Program-made: the position numbers and the translations under genes | Shown: one piece after another, positions 27,623 to 34,932 of the stretch | Position numbering within the stretch: the first letter of the stretch is position 1 | Layout: each line of letters opens with the position of its first letter | DNA from: Pseudomonadota bacterium | GTDB taxonomy: Bacteria > Pseudomonadota > Gammaproteobacteria > Steroidobacterales > Steroidobacteraceae | DNA length: 64,000 nucleotides | Assembly (NCBI GenBank): GCA_023391815.1 | Contig: JAEWAF010000118.1 | Span: forward strand, 62,001-126,000 | Direction: 5' to 3' | Notes under the pieces: generated by a model | Told to the model about the DNA's origin: nothing | The model's database searches: none | The model's input: only the letters and a program-made list of their open reading frames with translations

Positions 27623-27745
27623 CTACGTACCCGGTAAGGACACGACGGCTCCCGCCATCATGCCACAGGGCGACGCCGGGGTGTCCCGTCCGCGTCGCAC
27701 GACCTGATAGACCTCACCAAAGCCAAAACCTCCGAGCACTGGTGT
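27623..27745 (-). pseudogene. Possible remnant of a protein kinase ATP-loop
   Basis: In the frame +1 to the end of the SUFU gene the minus strand reads VLGGFGFGEVYQVVRR, which looks like the glycine-rich loop of a Ser/Thr protein kinase (GxGxFGxVY). It runs to a stop at 27623 with no further kinase motifs. The SUFU stop codon lies inside this fragment. The match is short and could be chance. Confidence 0.3.
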
Positions 27746-28463
27746 CCTTACGATCCAGGTTGACGATATCCGAGACACCGTGCTTATCCATTCTCTCTAA
27801 CAGCGCGTCGACACCGGAACGAAGCTTCAGGTTCATCTCGCCCTCGTAGAGCGGCACAACCGCATAGAACGCGATGTCCTTGACGTTCGGAATCGCCAGC
27901 GAGTGAAAATCGTTCGGCACGGTGACGGAAGGGGTAATGAGCGCGCCACAGAACTTCGTGTTCTCCGCGTAAGGAGCCGCGGGGTCGCCGTTCGGAACTG
28001 TGTGGCCCCAGCCAAGCCATGTTTGATACTGGTGCGGCAGCCTCGCAAGAACCTTCAGAAGACGCAGCGGCCAGTACCAACGCTCGTCCTGCATATCCGA
28101 TTGAGTCAGTCTCCAATCGGCCGGTAAAGTGACAAGCAGTTCAGCGTACTTGGGAAGACGAGGATCTTCAGGCGTCCGCATCGGCAGATCGCTCATTCCA
28201 GATGTGACGAGCCGGACATACGGGAACTCGTTCGTCGGCTTAACAAGGTGCAGGTCAATGTGCACCTTGTCTGAGACCAGCTCGTGGAACACAGTCTTGA
28301 CGGGACCCAGATGCTTCTGGATATGCTCTGATATCTGCTCGATGTACTCCTCGCCTGTTGGAGCCACCCATGGAAGTGCCTCGCCATGTCGATAGATCGG
28401 GCTGCCGCTCAAAGACACGACCTTCGCTGAATCTTCGGGCCCTGAACTCACACTCGTCTCCAT
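27714..28463 (-). CDS. Suppressor-of-fused (SUFU) domain protein
   Basis: The 249-residue cytosolic protein has no signal peptide. It matches the bacterial SUFU domain: HIQKHLGPVKTVFHELVSDK near 50, VHIDLHLVKPTNEFPYVRLV, TSGMSDLPM, YAELLVTLPADWRL, WGHTVPNGDPAAPYAENTKF and FYAVVPLYEGEMNLKLRSGV. Many bacterial SUFU proteins are linked to polymorphic-toxin immunity, but no toxin is next to it. The ATG lies 3 bp after a GTTAGAC core site that ends an attI-like leader, so it sits where the first gene of an integron cassette array would be. No attC is visible after the stop. Confidence 0.8.
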   Translation of the reverse strand: METSVSSGPEDSAKVVSLSGSPIYRHGEALPWVAPTGEEYIEQISEHIQKHLGPVKTVFHELVSDKVHIDLHLVKPTNEFPYVRLVTSGMSDLPMRTPEDPRLPKYAELLVTLPADWRLTQSDMQDERWYWPLRLLKVLARLPHQYQTWLGWGHTVPNGDPAAPYAENTKFCGALITPSVTVPNDFHSLAIPNVKDIAFYAVVPLYEGEMNLKLRSGVDALLERMDKHGVSDIVNLDRKDTSARRFWLW

Positions 28464-28466
28464 GAG

Positions 28467-28790
28467 GTCTAACTTGATCTAGAAATGCGCTCGGTAACGA
28501 ATAACCTGAGCCATGCCCGTATTGCTCGAGCGCAGCTGTCCCGTAAGTCTACGTGCAACCACGCGAATTCACACACGCGTTGCTATGCATACAGCATCAA
28601 CCAAGTTACGGAAACTGAACGTCAGAGTTGCAATTTGCGCGGCCTGCTCGATCCAGCGTCAGGTCCAGTGCTAAACCCCGGGGAGTGGGGAGGAGTTCAG
28701 GGGAACTAATCTAACCACGACTGCGTAACTTACGAATTCTCCGATTCGCGGTCGAGTTTTCGAGTCCTCCCGTTCCACTATATAACTTCA
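28467..28790 (-). repeat. attI-like leader, copy 1
   Basis: This segment is homologous to 31627-32349 in the same orientation. Shared blocks include GCATACAGCAT, GTCTACGTGCAACCA, CGTAACTTACGAAT and CGGTCGAGTTTTCGAGTCC (plus strand). On the minus strand homology ends exactly at GTTAGAC (28473-28467), a GTTRRRY core, 3 bp before the SUFU start. The gene side is unrelated between the copies. This is the arrangement expected of an integron attI with a first cassette. Confidence 0.6.
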
Positions 28791-28810
28791 TTCTAATACA
28801 ACGAGTTATC

Positions 28811-29050
28811 CTAGTCAGACCGCGCTCCAGTGCCAAGCCCGCCGAGGCTGGAGTGGCCGTTCCGGCACCAAGCGATGGCTAATTGCCGAGCGTGGATTGA
28901 CGCCATTGCTCCTCCCTTGATCGCACCCAGATCTTCAGCCTGCGAGGCTCTCGATCCAGGCACCATAGTTTCGAGCATCGTGGACACGCCGTGACCGTGT
29001 TTCTTCGCGAGCCGGAGCAAGTTCCTTCCGATCACTTGCTTTTCCTTCGC
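28811..29050 (-). pseudogene. Remnant of a tyrosine recombinase C-terminus
   Basis: The minus strand encodes RNLLRLAKKHGHGVSTMLET in one frame, YGAWIE in the next, then ASQAEDLGAIKGGAMAS back in the first. Joined, this resembles the end of phage/ICE integrases (...AKQHGHSVTTML.TYA.WIEG...). Two compensating frameshifts and the absence of any catalytic domain show it is dead. It lies between the last attC-like site and attI-like copy 1. It is not IntI-like. Confidence 0.55.
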
Positions 29051-29094
29051 CGCTGCACAGAGACTCCCGGAATGCTGCGATTGATCTCATAGAA

Positions 29095-29177
29095 CCCTAA
29101 CGGTTGAGCGGCGCGCACGCCGATGTATGAGCTCGGCACTTTATCTCGCACGCGTCCGCTCGAGCGATGTGTTAGGC
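29095..29177 (-). repeat. attC-like site 5 (83 bp)
   Basis: Minus strand starts GCCTAAC and ends GTTAGGG, with complementary inner arms CGCTCGAGCGG and CCGCTCAACC. The interior (GAGCGGACGCGTGCGAGATA) is nearly the same as attC-like site 2. The last base of the R' core is G, where consensus wants C or T. Confidence 0.65.
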
Positions 29178-29183
29178 GGCATC

Positions 29184-29570
29184 TCACAGCGACTTGGTTA
29201 CGCTCACCTTGCCGTCCTCGGTGACAACGACAAAAGCCGAAGCGACCTGCCCAGAAGTGAACGCCTTGCTGAGCTTGATATAAATCGTGCGTCCGCCCAG
29301 CTCCTTGTACCCGCCTTCGTAACTAAGCTGAATTGAGTTGTATTGTCCGCCATCAAGGGCCATGAGCTGTGGGGTGAGCCGCATCGACCTGCCCTCGATA
29401 CTCAGTGCTGTAACACCAGAGGGAGTTTGAGAGCCGATAACCTTCACCGCCCCCGACTCGCCGATGCCAGCTGACTCAACCAACAACTTGTCGAGTGTAA
29501 GGATGCCCTCTTGCGACGCGGACGCGGCAGTCGACAGAGTGAGCAGAATGAAAGCAATTGCGAGACGCAT
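29184..29570 (-). CDS. Cassette gene: small secreted protein of unknown function
   Basis: The 128-residue protein has a clear signal peptide (MRLAIAFILLTLSTAASASQ). The mature part is beta-rich (GAVKVIGSQTPSGVTALSIE, GGRTIYIKLSKAFTSG, FVVVTEDGKVSVTKSL). No family is recognised. The ATG is 6 bp after the GTTAGGT core of one attC-like site, and the stop is 6 bp before the next, exactly the layout of an integron gene cassette. Confidence 0.7.
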   Translation of the reverse strand: MRLAIAFILLTLSTAASASQEGILTLDKLLVESAGIGESGAVKVIGSQTPSGVTALSIEGRSMRLTPQLMALDGGQYNSIQLSYEGGYKELGGRTIYIKLSKAFTSGQVASAFVVVTEDGKVSVTKSL

Positions 29571-29576
29571 AGCGCC

Positions 29577-29621
29577 ACCTAACTGAGCCGCTGTGCCGCG
29601 AGCAACGGCGCAATGTTAGCC
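29577..29621 (-). repeat. attC-like site 4 (45 bp, short)
   Basis: Minus strand GGCTAAC ... GTTAGGT with GCTCGCGGCACAGCG inside, also present in attC-like site 1. It is shorter than most attC sites and the R'' core has one mismatch. Confidence 0.5.
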
Positions 29622-29627
29622 CGCCGG

Positions 29628-30062
29628 CTACGCCCGCGCATGGCGAAACTCACTGACGACTGATGGAGATAGGAGTTTCCATGCAACCACACCGAGTATC
29701 GTGATAGCTACAAGACTTGTTACATACTCTACGCCGTGGAGCATGCGAAGCGACCAAAACAACAACATGACCAAGGCTATTTCAAGCACTGCGACCGCTA
29801 CGACAATGATCATGACCATGCGAGCCCAGTTCTTACGGAACATCAGGCCAAGCGCCGCAACGAGAATCACCAGAGCATTCGCAATGAAAGCAGCCGATAT
29901 CGACGCTTCGTATCGGAACTGCGCCTCGGCGCGAGCCTCATTTATGCGCTGCTCTTCGAGGCTTGGCGGCGACAGATACTCGACCGCCCAGAGTACGTCG
30001 GAATGCCAGTAGTAGGACTCTGGGCTCCACGCGCCTGCATTGACAAAGGACCAGATAGCCAA
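29628..30062 (-). CDS. Cassette gene: small membrane protein, in-frame TAG near original start
   Basis: The 144-residue open frame begins with TTG at 30062 and contains three membrane helices (ISAAFIANALVILVAALGLM, RMVMIIVVAVAVLEIALVML, SLVAITILGVVAWKLL). No family is recognised. Reading upstream in frame gives MFVTILA, then TAG (30086-30084), then ISFALGSLAIWSFVNA, which together make a convincing first membrane helix starting at ATG 30107. The gene therefore appears to be interrupted by an amber codon at position 8, or to start late at TTG. It is flanked by attC-like sites on both sides. Confidence 0.6.
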   Translation of the reverse strand: MAIWSFVNAGAWSPESYYWHSDVLWAVEYLSPPSLEEQRINEARAEAQFRYEASISAAFIANALVILVAALGLMFRKNWARMVMIIVVAVAVLEIALVMLLFWSLRMLHGVEYVTSLVAITILGVVAWKLLSPSVVSEFRHARA

Positions 30063-30145
30063 GCTACCTAAGGCGAACGATATCTACGCCAGGATCGTAA
30101 CGAACATGGATCGTCTGCCAGGAGCGGCGCGCATCGTTGCTGAGG

Positions 30146-30207
30146 GCTAACGCCCGCGCTCAGGGGCGCGTTGCTTTGAACGCGCCCTCTGGAGCGCGCT
30201 GTTAGGC
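30146..30207 (-). repeat. attC-like site 3 (62 bp)
   Basis: Minus strand GCCTAAC AGCGCGCTCC ... GAGCGCGGGC GTTAGCC, with a GC-rich stem and loop sequence TTCAAAG. The TAA stop of the preceding cassette gene lies inside the first core. One mismatch to the GTTRRRY core. Confidence 0.65.
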
Positions 30208-30753
30208 ATCCGGGCGCAACTTGTAGTGCCAAAGGTTGCCATCGCGCACAGGATCGGGCCAACCATTTGATCCAAAGACCTGCCGCAACCGCTGATTTGC
30301 CTTCTCCAACTGGAACTCGTCGACACGCACGCCATTGAAGGGCAACCAACAATCAATTGAGACAAACACAATTCGGTCATCATCCACATCGGTGAAGTTG
30401 GGGGCTCTGCCTCGGAACTCGAAAAGGAATTTTGAGCCCTTCCTTTCCTTGAACCTGAGAATTGGTTCGTTGATAGGATCATGCTCGAAATCATATAGAA
30501 GAAAGGCGGGTTCGCCTCGTTCATCGTTTGCAATCGGGCCCACCATCTTGCCGCTCAACTCCAGCGGATGTGGCAGATCGCTGAGTTCCGAGTGTGAGCG
30601 CAGTACCGGCTCCCATCTCATATCGGCGAGTTCAAGCGGCCGGGAATACACCTCGATAGTCCAGCTCGCGCTCCAGCCGCGTTCGCCAACCGATACATGA
30701 GCGCTGAACTCCCTACGCGCAATCTCGAACTTTCGCCTACCGATTTTGAACAT
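30202..30753 (-). CDS. Cassette gene: hypothetical protein
   Basis: The 183-residue soluble protein has many aromatic and charged residues (RRKFEIARREFSAHVSVGER, GWSASWTIEVYSRPLELADM, RFKERKGSKFLFEFRG, DDRIVFVSIDCWLPFNGVRV). It has no signal peptide and no recognised family. The start is 13 bp after the GTTAGGC core of attC-like site 2, and the stop TAA is part of attC-like site 3. It is a typical integron cassette of unknown function. Confidence 0.7.
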   Translation of the reverse strand: MFKIGRRKFEIARREFSAHVSVGERGWSASWTIEVYSRPLELADMRWEPVLRSHSELSDLPHPLELSGKMVGPIANDERGEPAFLLYDFEHDPINEPILRFKERKGSKFLFEFRGRAPNFTDVDDDRIVFVSIDCWLPFNGVRVDEFQLEKANQRLRQVFGSNGWPDPVRDGNLWHYKLRPDA

Positions 30754-30766
30754 CTGAACTTCTGGT

Positions 30767-30854
30767 GCCTAACTGTTGAGCTGAGCGGCGCGCACTGAGG
30801 CACCGGGGCGTGGCACTCTATCTATCACGCGTCCGCTCCAGTGAGGTGTTAGGC
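30767..30854 (-). repeat. attC-like site 2 (88 bp)
   Basis: Minus strand GCCTAAC ... GTTAGGC, both cores perfect to RYYYAAC/GTTRRRY. The inner arms GGAGCGGACGCG and CGCGCCGCTCA are imperfectly complementary. The interior is close to attC-like site 5. Confidence 0.75.
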
Positions 30855-30954
30855 GCCACCTCGGCAGGCTCCAGCCAAAAGACGCCATCGTGATGGCCTG
30901 TAGCGCACACAAAGCGCTCCTATCCCCGCGCACACGCCACACTGACGGATGCAG

Positions 30955-31182
30955 CTACCGACATCCTAGGCGCTTGCTCACGCCCGGAACTATCACCTCA
31001 AAGTCTCCGCCAGGTAGATGCCCCTCCTCGAGGGACTCCAGCACGAGGGCGCGAAGCTCACTCGACCGCATCGCAACCTCTCTGCGAATTTCTCGGCCAT
31101 TGTGGGAGCGGAGACGCACGACGGTGATCTCGCTGCCCGCGTTGAAGTGCCGCAAGACAGACTCCAGCTGCTCTGCGCACAA
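30955..31182 (-). CDS. Cassette gene: small hypothetical protein (TTG start)
   Basis: A frame of 75 codons reads MCAEQLESVLRHFNAGSEIT ... LRSHNGREIRREVAMRSSEL ... EVIVPGVSKRLGCR. The TTG at 31182 is chosen because AAAGG lies 8 bp upstream and no ATG is available before the conserved-looking part. No family is recognised. It lies between two attC-like sites, which favours a real cassette gene, but its short length keeps confidence modest. Confidence 0.5.
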   Translation of the reverse strand: MCAEQLESVLRHFNAGSEITVVRLRSHNGREIRREVAMRSSELRALVLESLEEGHLPGGDFEVIVPGVSKRLGCR

Positions 31183-31220
31183 GTGTGATGCCTTTGGGAA
31201 TGCCGTTCCTCGCCTGCGAC

Positions 31221-31292
31221 GCCTAACGCCCACGCTGTGCCGCGAGCAAAGGCGCTTCGCCTTTGCGAGTCGGAACCAGCGTGTTGTTGGGC
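31221..31292 (-). repeat. attC-like site 1 (72 bp)
   Basis: Minus strand GCCCAAC AACACGCTGG ... CAGCGTGGGC GTTAGGC with both cores matching consensus. The centre forms a strong hairpin (CAAAGGCGAAGCGCCTTTG). The cassette gene stop is 4 bp before it. Confidence 0.78.
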
Positions 31293-31296
31293 ACAC

Positions 31297-31602
31297 TCAC
31301 GGCTCCACCCTGATGCAACGGCCATAGATTGCATTTGGCCCGACCCAACCGTTGATGAAGCCGCGATTGTTTCCAATCTGAAACCGCTGGCCTTGGACGG
31401 CCTTGATGAGGTGAAGGTACTCGTTCCCGTTGACCTTGCACAGAACAATGTCTCCAACTTTCAGAGCAGCCAAGTCGCCGACTGGTTCGACGGTGCAAAG
31501 CTGACCGGATTCGATCTTTCCGGTCATAGATCCGCCGCGAGGCCTGAAAGAGACTGTCTCACCGGCTTTCAATTTCGCAATGTACGCTGTAGCCCAACCC
31601 AT
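31297..31602 (-). CDS. Cassette gene: S24/LexA-like peptidase-fold protein
   Basis: The 101-residue protein resembles the C-terminal S24 domain alone: VSFRPRGGSMTGKIESGQLC has the nucleophile-type Ser in GGSM, and VGDIVLCKVNGNEYLHLIKA supplies the following strand and a Lys that could be the general base. No HTH domain is attached. Such proteins are common in gene cassettes and near phage regulators. It is the first gene after attI-like copy 2 (GTTGGGC core 25 bp before the ATG), with a GGGAGA ribosome site. Confidence 0.7.
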   Translation of the reverse strand: MGWATAYIAKLKAGETVSFRPRGGSMTGKIESGQLCTVEPVGDLAALKVGDIVLCKVNGNEYLHLIKAVQGQRFQIGNNRGFINGWVGPNAIYGRCIRVEP

Positions 31603-31626
31603 GTGCTCTTCTTATCTCCCTTGAAT

Positions 31627-32349
31627 GCCCAACTTGATTTAGAAGTGCGCTCTGTGACGAATAACCTGGGCCTGCTAAATAACCTGGAGCGCAACTCTCA
31701 AATAAGTCTACGTGCAACCAGGAGAAATGACACCTAATCTCTCTATGCATACAGCATTAACCAACTTATGGAAACCGGCGTCCGAAATTGCATCTGTGCG
31801 GCTGTTCGGCTAGCCGCCAGCGCATTCGCTACTGCCACTGTAGCCTACGGCCAGAGAAGTCATTGCGTCTGGGTCCGACGCCTTGTTCGCTTCTACCCTC
31901 CCCCCAGCACCCTCTTGCGATGGGTGCCCTCGGAGATTGAGACCTCCTTTACCAATCTCGCCACGGAACGGCATGTACCAGCCCTCCGCCCACGAGCAGG
32001 CACCCGCAGCTGTTCTCTTTCTGTATCGCCAGGTCCTCGATATCGACCTGCCGTAGCCGCAAGATATTAGACCGGCCGAAAAATCCGTGCCCCCTCTCGC
32101 GCGACGAGATTGCACCGCTTGTGGCTAAACATTGACGAGCGCTGGCGACCATCCCAACACGCATAGCCGCTTGCCTTGTATATTATAAGCGCCACGACAA
32201 CCGAAGCTTCTCTGCACCGAACCTCAGTGCCAAATCCAGTGCCGAAAACGGGGATTCTTGAGGTATTCCGGGGATCTCCATCTAACCACAATTCCGTAAC
32301 TTACGAATACTACGAATCGCGGTCGAGTTTTCGAGTCCTTCCGCTCAGT
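31627..32349 (-). repeat. attI-like leader, copy 2 (interrupted)
   Basis: The part 31627-31820 matches 28467-28655 and the part 32233-32349 matches 28661-28778. About 410 bp (31821-32232) are present only here. Homology stops at the GTTGGGC core (31633-31627) before the S24-like cassette. A TATGCATAG box 16-17 bp after TTTCCA/TTCCGT is conserved in both copies and could be a cassette promoter on the minus strand. No gene is evident in the extra 410 bp. Confidence 0.58.
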
Positions 32350-32382
32350 TCCCTGGGGCGCACAGGCCTCACTTAGAATGCG

Positions 32383-32838
32383 GTGAAAGTACAGACGATG
32401 GGATCGGATATGAAAAGCAGTTGGGAAACGGGGCACACGGTTCGAATAGATGACGCTGCGGAATCGGCTCGACCAGACTTACCTGCGTTTCTCGCTGCGC
32501 CGGAGATCGCGCCCGCATATCACGGCTTTCCTCTCCTGGCCAACTCCGAAAAGGATGGCTTCGCATTTGGCGTCATTACCGAACCTGTCGGTGCCCATTG
32601 GGGCGATGCCTTCGTGGTCGCCCCGGACGGTTCGAGAGCCGGTATCGTTTGGCAGACTGAAGGAGACCCGGAGCCGATCGTTTGCGCCCCCAGTCCGGGG
32701 CGCTGGGGCGTATACGCGTTTCGCTTTACCTCGCCCTCGAGTGAACAAGACCTGATTCGGCAGCTTCACTCTGTTTTGCCGGAACTGAAGCGCTACTACC
32801 TGACCGTAGTGAGTAGACATCCCGGCGCCGACAGATAA
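32383..32838 (+). CDS. Hypothetical protein
   Basis: The protein is about 146-151 residues. The GTG at 32383, ATG at 32398 (GGTGAAAG about 9 bp upstream) and ATG at 32410 are possible starts. No signal peptide or known domain is seen. The core FPLLANSEKDGFAFGVITEP, GAHWGDAFVVAPDGSRAGIV and RWGVYAFRFTSPSSEQDLIR looks like a small alpha/beta globular protein. It lies immediately right of the cassette region and is transcribed away from it. Confidence 0.6.
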   Translation: MKVQTMGSDMKSSWETGHTVRIDDAAESARPDLPAFLAAPEIAPAYHGFPLLANSEKDGFAFGVITEPVGAHWGDAFVVAPDGSRAGIVWQTEGDPEPIVCAPSPGRWGVYAFRFTSPSSEQDLIRQLHSVLPELKRYYLTVVSRHPGADR

Positions 32839-32990
32839 CGACGGGGCCGCAGATCCCTGACTTTGGATGAGTGCCGAAGTGCCGGTCGAATACCGCGACA
32901 TCGTTTCGAAAGAGGTGATGCTGAGTCTACGGCGAGCTTTGTGATTTCAGCGACGGCTCATGGTACGATCCGCGCGGATCGATACTTAAC

Positions 32991-34121
32991 ATGTTCTCTA
33001 CCATGAGCGGCTGCGCCCCCCCCATGAGAAAACTCCTTACTGTCGCAATCGCTTTCGCGTGCACCGGCGTTACGCCGCTCTACGCCGCCCGGCCCGCCAC
33101 GACCCCGGCCATCCCGAACCTCGCGGGCAAGGTCCAGACTGTGCTTGGGCCCATCGATCCGTCGGCGGTGGGCACGACGCTGATGCACGAGCACGTCTTC
33201 ATCGATTTCAAGGCGCCGCCGCCCATGATGCCGCCGCCGACCAACATCTCGGTCATCGATCCGGCGACGCTGGACCCGAAGAAGCGCGGCGGCTTCATCA
33301 TCGCCGACTTCGACCAGGCACTCGGCGCCATCATGGAGTTCAAGAAGATCGGCGGCGGCACCATCGTCGACGTATCCCAGTTCGGCCTGACCCGCGATCC
33401 GCTGGCGCTGAAGCTGATTTCCCGCGTCTCCGGGCTCAACGTCGTCATGGGCGCCGGCTTCTACATGAGGCAGATGCACCCGGCCGACATGGATCAGCTG
33501 AGTGTTCAGCAGTTGACGGACATCATCGTGCGCGACGTCACCGTCGGCGCGCAGGGAACCGACATTCGCTCAGGGATCATTGGCGAGGTGGGCGTGGTCG
33601 GCAAGCCGCTCGTTGAGAACGAGCTCAAGAGCGTTCGCGCCAGCGCCCGTGCGGCGCGTATCACCGGTGCTCCGCTGTCGATCCACAATTTCGAGACGCT
33701 CGAAGAAATGATGCAGATTCTCGACATCATCGAATCCGAGGGAGTCAACCTGAGTCGAGTGGTAATGTCGCACGTCGGCGAACGCGATGTGGAGACCATC
33801 GAGGCCGTGATGAAGCGCGGCGCCATCGTCGAATGGGATTACTTCGGCCAGGCGCCGTTGCCCAAGGAAGCCGATGTGAAGCGCATCGAGAGCATCTACG
33901 CCATGATCGAGGCCGGGCACGTTGAGCAGATGGTGATCGCGCACGATATCTGCTCGCAGGCACAGCTCAAGGAGAACGGCGGCGGCGGATACACCTATAT
34001 TCACGACATCATCCTGCCGGGCCTCAAGGCGAAAGGCGTCAGCGACCAAACGATCCAGAAGATCCTGGTGGAGAATCCGCGTCGCGTGCTGACATTCGTG
34101 GCGCCTCAGAAGCCGGTGTAA
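32991..34121 (+). CDS. Secreted phosphotriesterase-family amidohydrolase
   Basis: The 376-residue protein has a signal peptide (MRKLLTVAIAFACTGVTPLY from the internal ATG at 33024; the ATG at 32991 is an equally possible start). The metal ligands of the PTE family are all seen: HEH in TTLMHEHVFIDF near 67, the bridging Glu in GIIGEVGVVGKP near 195, His in APLSIHNF near 228, His in MSHVGERD near 260, and Asp in IAHDICSQ near 315. A Glu in place of carboxylated Lys is typical of PTE-homology proteins and lactonase-like members. It is probably a periplasmic binuclear metal hydrolase; the substrate is unknown. Confidence 0.9.
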   Translation: MFSTMSGCAPPMRKLLTVAIAFACTGVTPLYAARPATTPAIPNLAGKVQTVLGPIDPSAVGTTLMHEHVFIDFKAPPPMMPPPTNISVIDPATLDPKKRGGFIIADFDQALGAIMEFKKIGGGTIVDVSQFGLTRDPLALKLISRVSGLNVVMGAGFYMRQMHPADMDQLSVQQLTDIIVRDVTVGAQGTDIRSGIIGEVGVVGKPLVENELKSVRASARAARITGAPLSIHNFETLEEMMQILDIIESEGVNLSRVVMSHVGERDVETIEAVMKRGAIVEWDYFGQAPLPKEADVKRIESIYAMIEAGHVEQMVIAHDICSQAQLKENGGGGYTYIHDIILPGLKAKGVSDQTIQKILVENPRRVLTFVAPQKPV

Positions 34122-34215
34122 GGATCGCCAGATGGCGAACGAAGTGGCGCCATTCACGACCCGGCGCCGCGCACGTGGAGGCAGGCCAGCGGCCACCAGT
34201 CCGAAGTGATGCTAG

Positions 34216-34815
34216 TTATTGCGCCGACAGTTGCTCAATGACCGAACGCTGCGTCGCCAAGCGCCGCTCCTGAATCATGCGGTAAACCTCGAGCTGCGCT
34301 GATGTCAATATTGATGCTGCCGCATCGAGCTGCTGGCGACCAAATGCCTCAGCTTCCGAGATGAATTGATCTTGCACGGAAATGCCGGAATCGTTGCTGG
34401 CGATAAGAGGAAGGCCGTACCAAGTTTGACCAGTTGCCTGTACCGGCCGCCCGGCGTATTGCTCCTTCAAACTCCGCTCGTACTGATCGCGCACAGCGAT
34501 CAGAGCTTCCTCCAGCCGTCCGGCTTGGTCATCTGTGATGTCCTGGACCCCGAGGAGTTGCGTTCTCAGCTGGTTCACTTGACCCTTCGCCTGCGCTCGA
34601 TGCAGCGTTGATGGATCATTGAACAGTGCCCGCCGCTCACCGGGACTGAGATTGCTATCGGCCTCCGATTCACGGTCACCGATATAGTGACCGCCAGTGA
34701 ACGCAGCGAACGAGAATTGATCCTCGGAGGATGCATCCTCGGCGCTGCTCGTCTGCACGGAGCACAGAAGGACAGCCGCAATCGTTACTGCCGGTAGATC
34801 ATAGAGCGGTGCCAT
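34216..34815 (-). CDS. Secreted hypothetical protein
   Basis: The 199-residue protein has an N-terminal export signal ending near TSSAEDA. The mature part is helical and Gln/Glu/Arg rich (LSPGERRALFNDPSTLHRAQ, QLRTQLLGVQDITDDQAGRL, EALIAVRDQYERSLKEQYAG, AASILTSAQLEVYRMIQERR). The pattern of two long helices with LTSAQ...Y resembles Spy/CpxP-like periplasmic helical proteins, but similarity is too weak to name it. It stands alone between the phosphotriesterase and the alpha-galactosidase. Confidence 0.65.
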   Translation of the reverse strand: MAPLYDLPAVTIAAVLLCSVQTSSAEDASSEDQFSFAAFTGGHYIGDRESEADSNLSPGERRALFNDPSTLHRAQAKGQVNQLRTQLLGVQDITDDQAGRLEEALIAVRDQYERSLKEQYAGRPVQATGQTWYGLPLIASNDSGISVQDQFISEAEAFGRQQLDAAASILTSAQLEVYRMIQERRLATQRSVIEQLSAQ

Positions 34816-34932
34816 ATCAACTCCCTATCTCGCGCCAACGCTTCCTGCTGTAGGCGTCGCGCCTTCAGGCACGTCGCCACAACCATTGTTGGCACTTCTT
34901 CGACCACCCATCGAGAGATTCGTTCGATCTGA

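Noticed and set aside
31821..32232. Possible intI remnant (minus-strand LRLRQVDIEDLAIQ)
   Set aside because: The phrase resembles a recombinase strand but the frame stops soon after and no catalytic Arg/His/Tyr context is seen.
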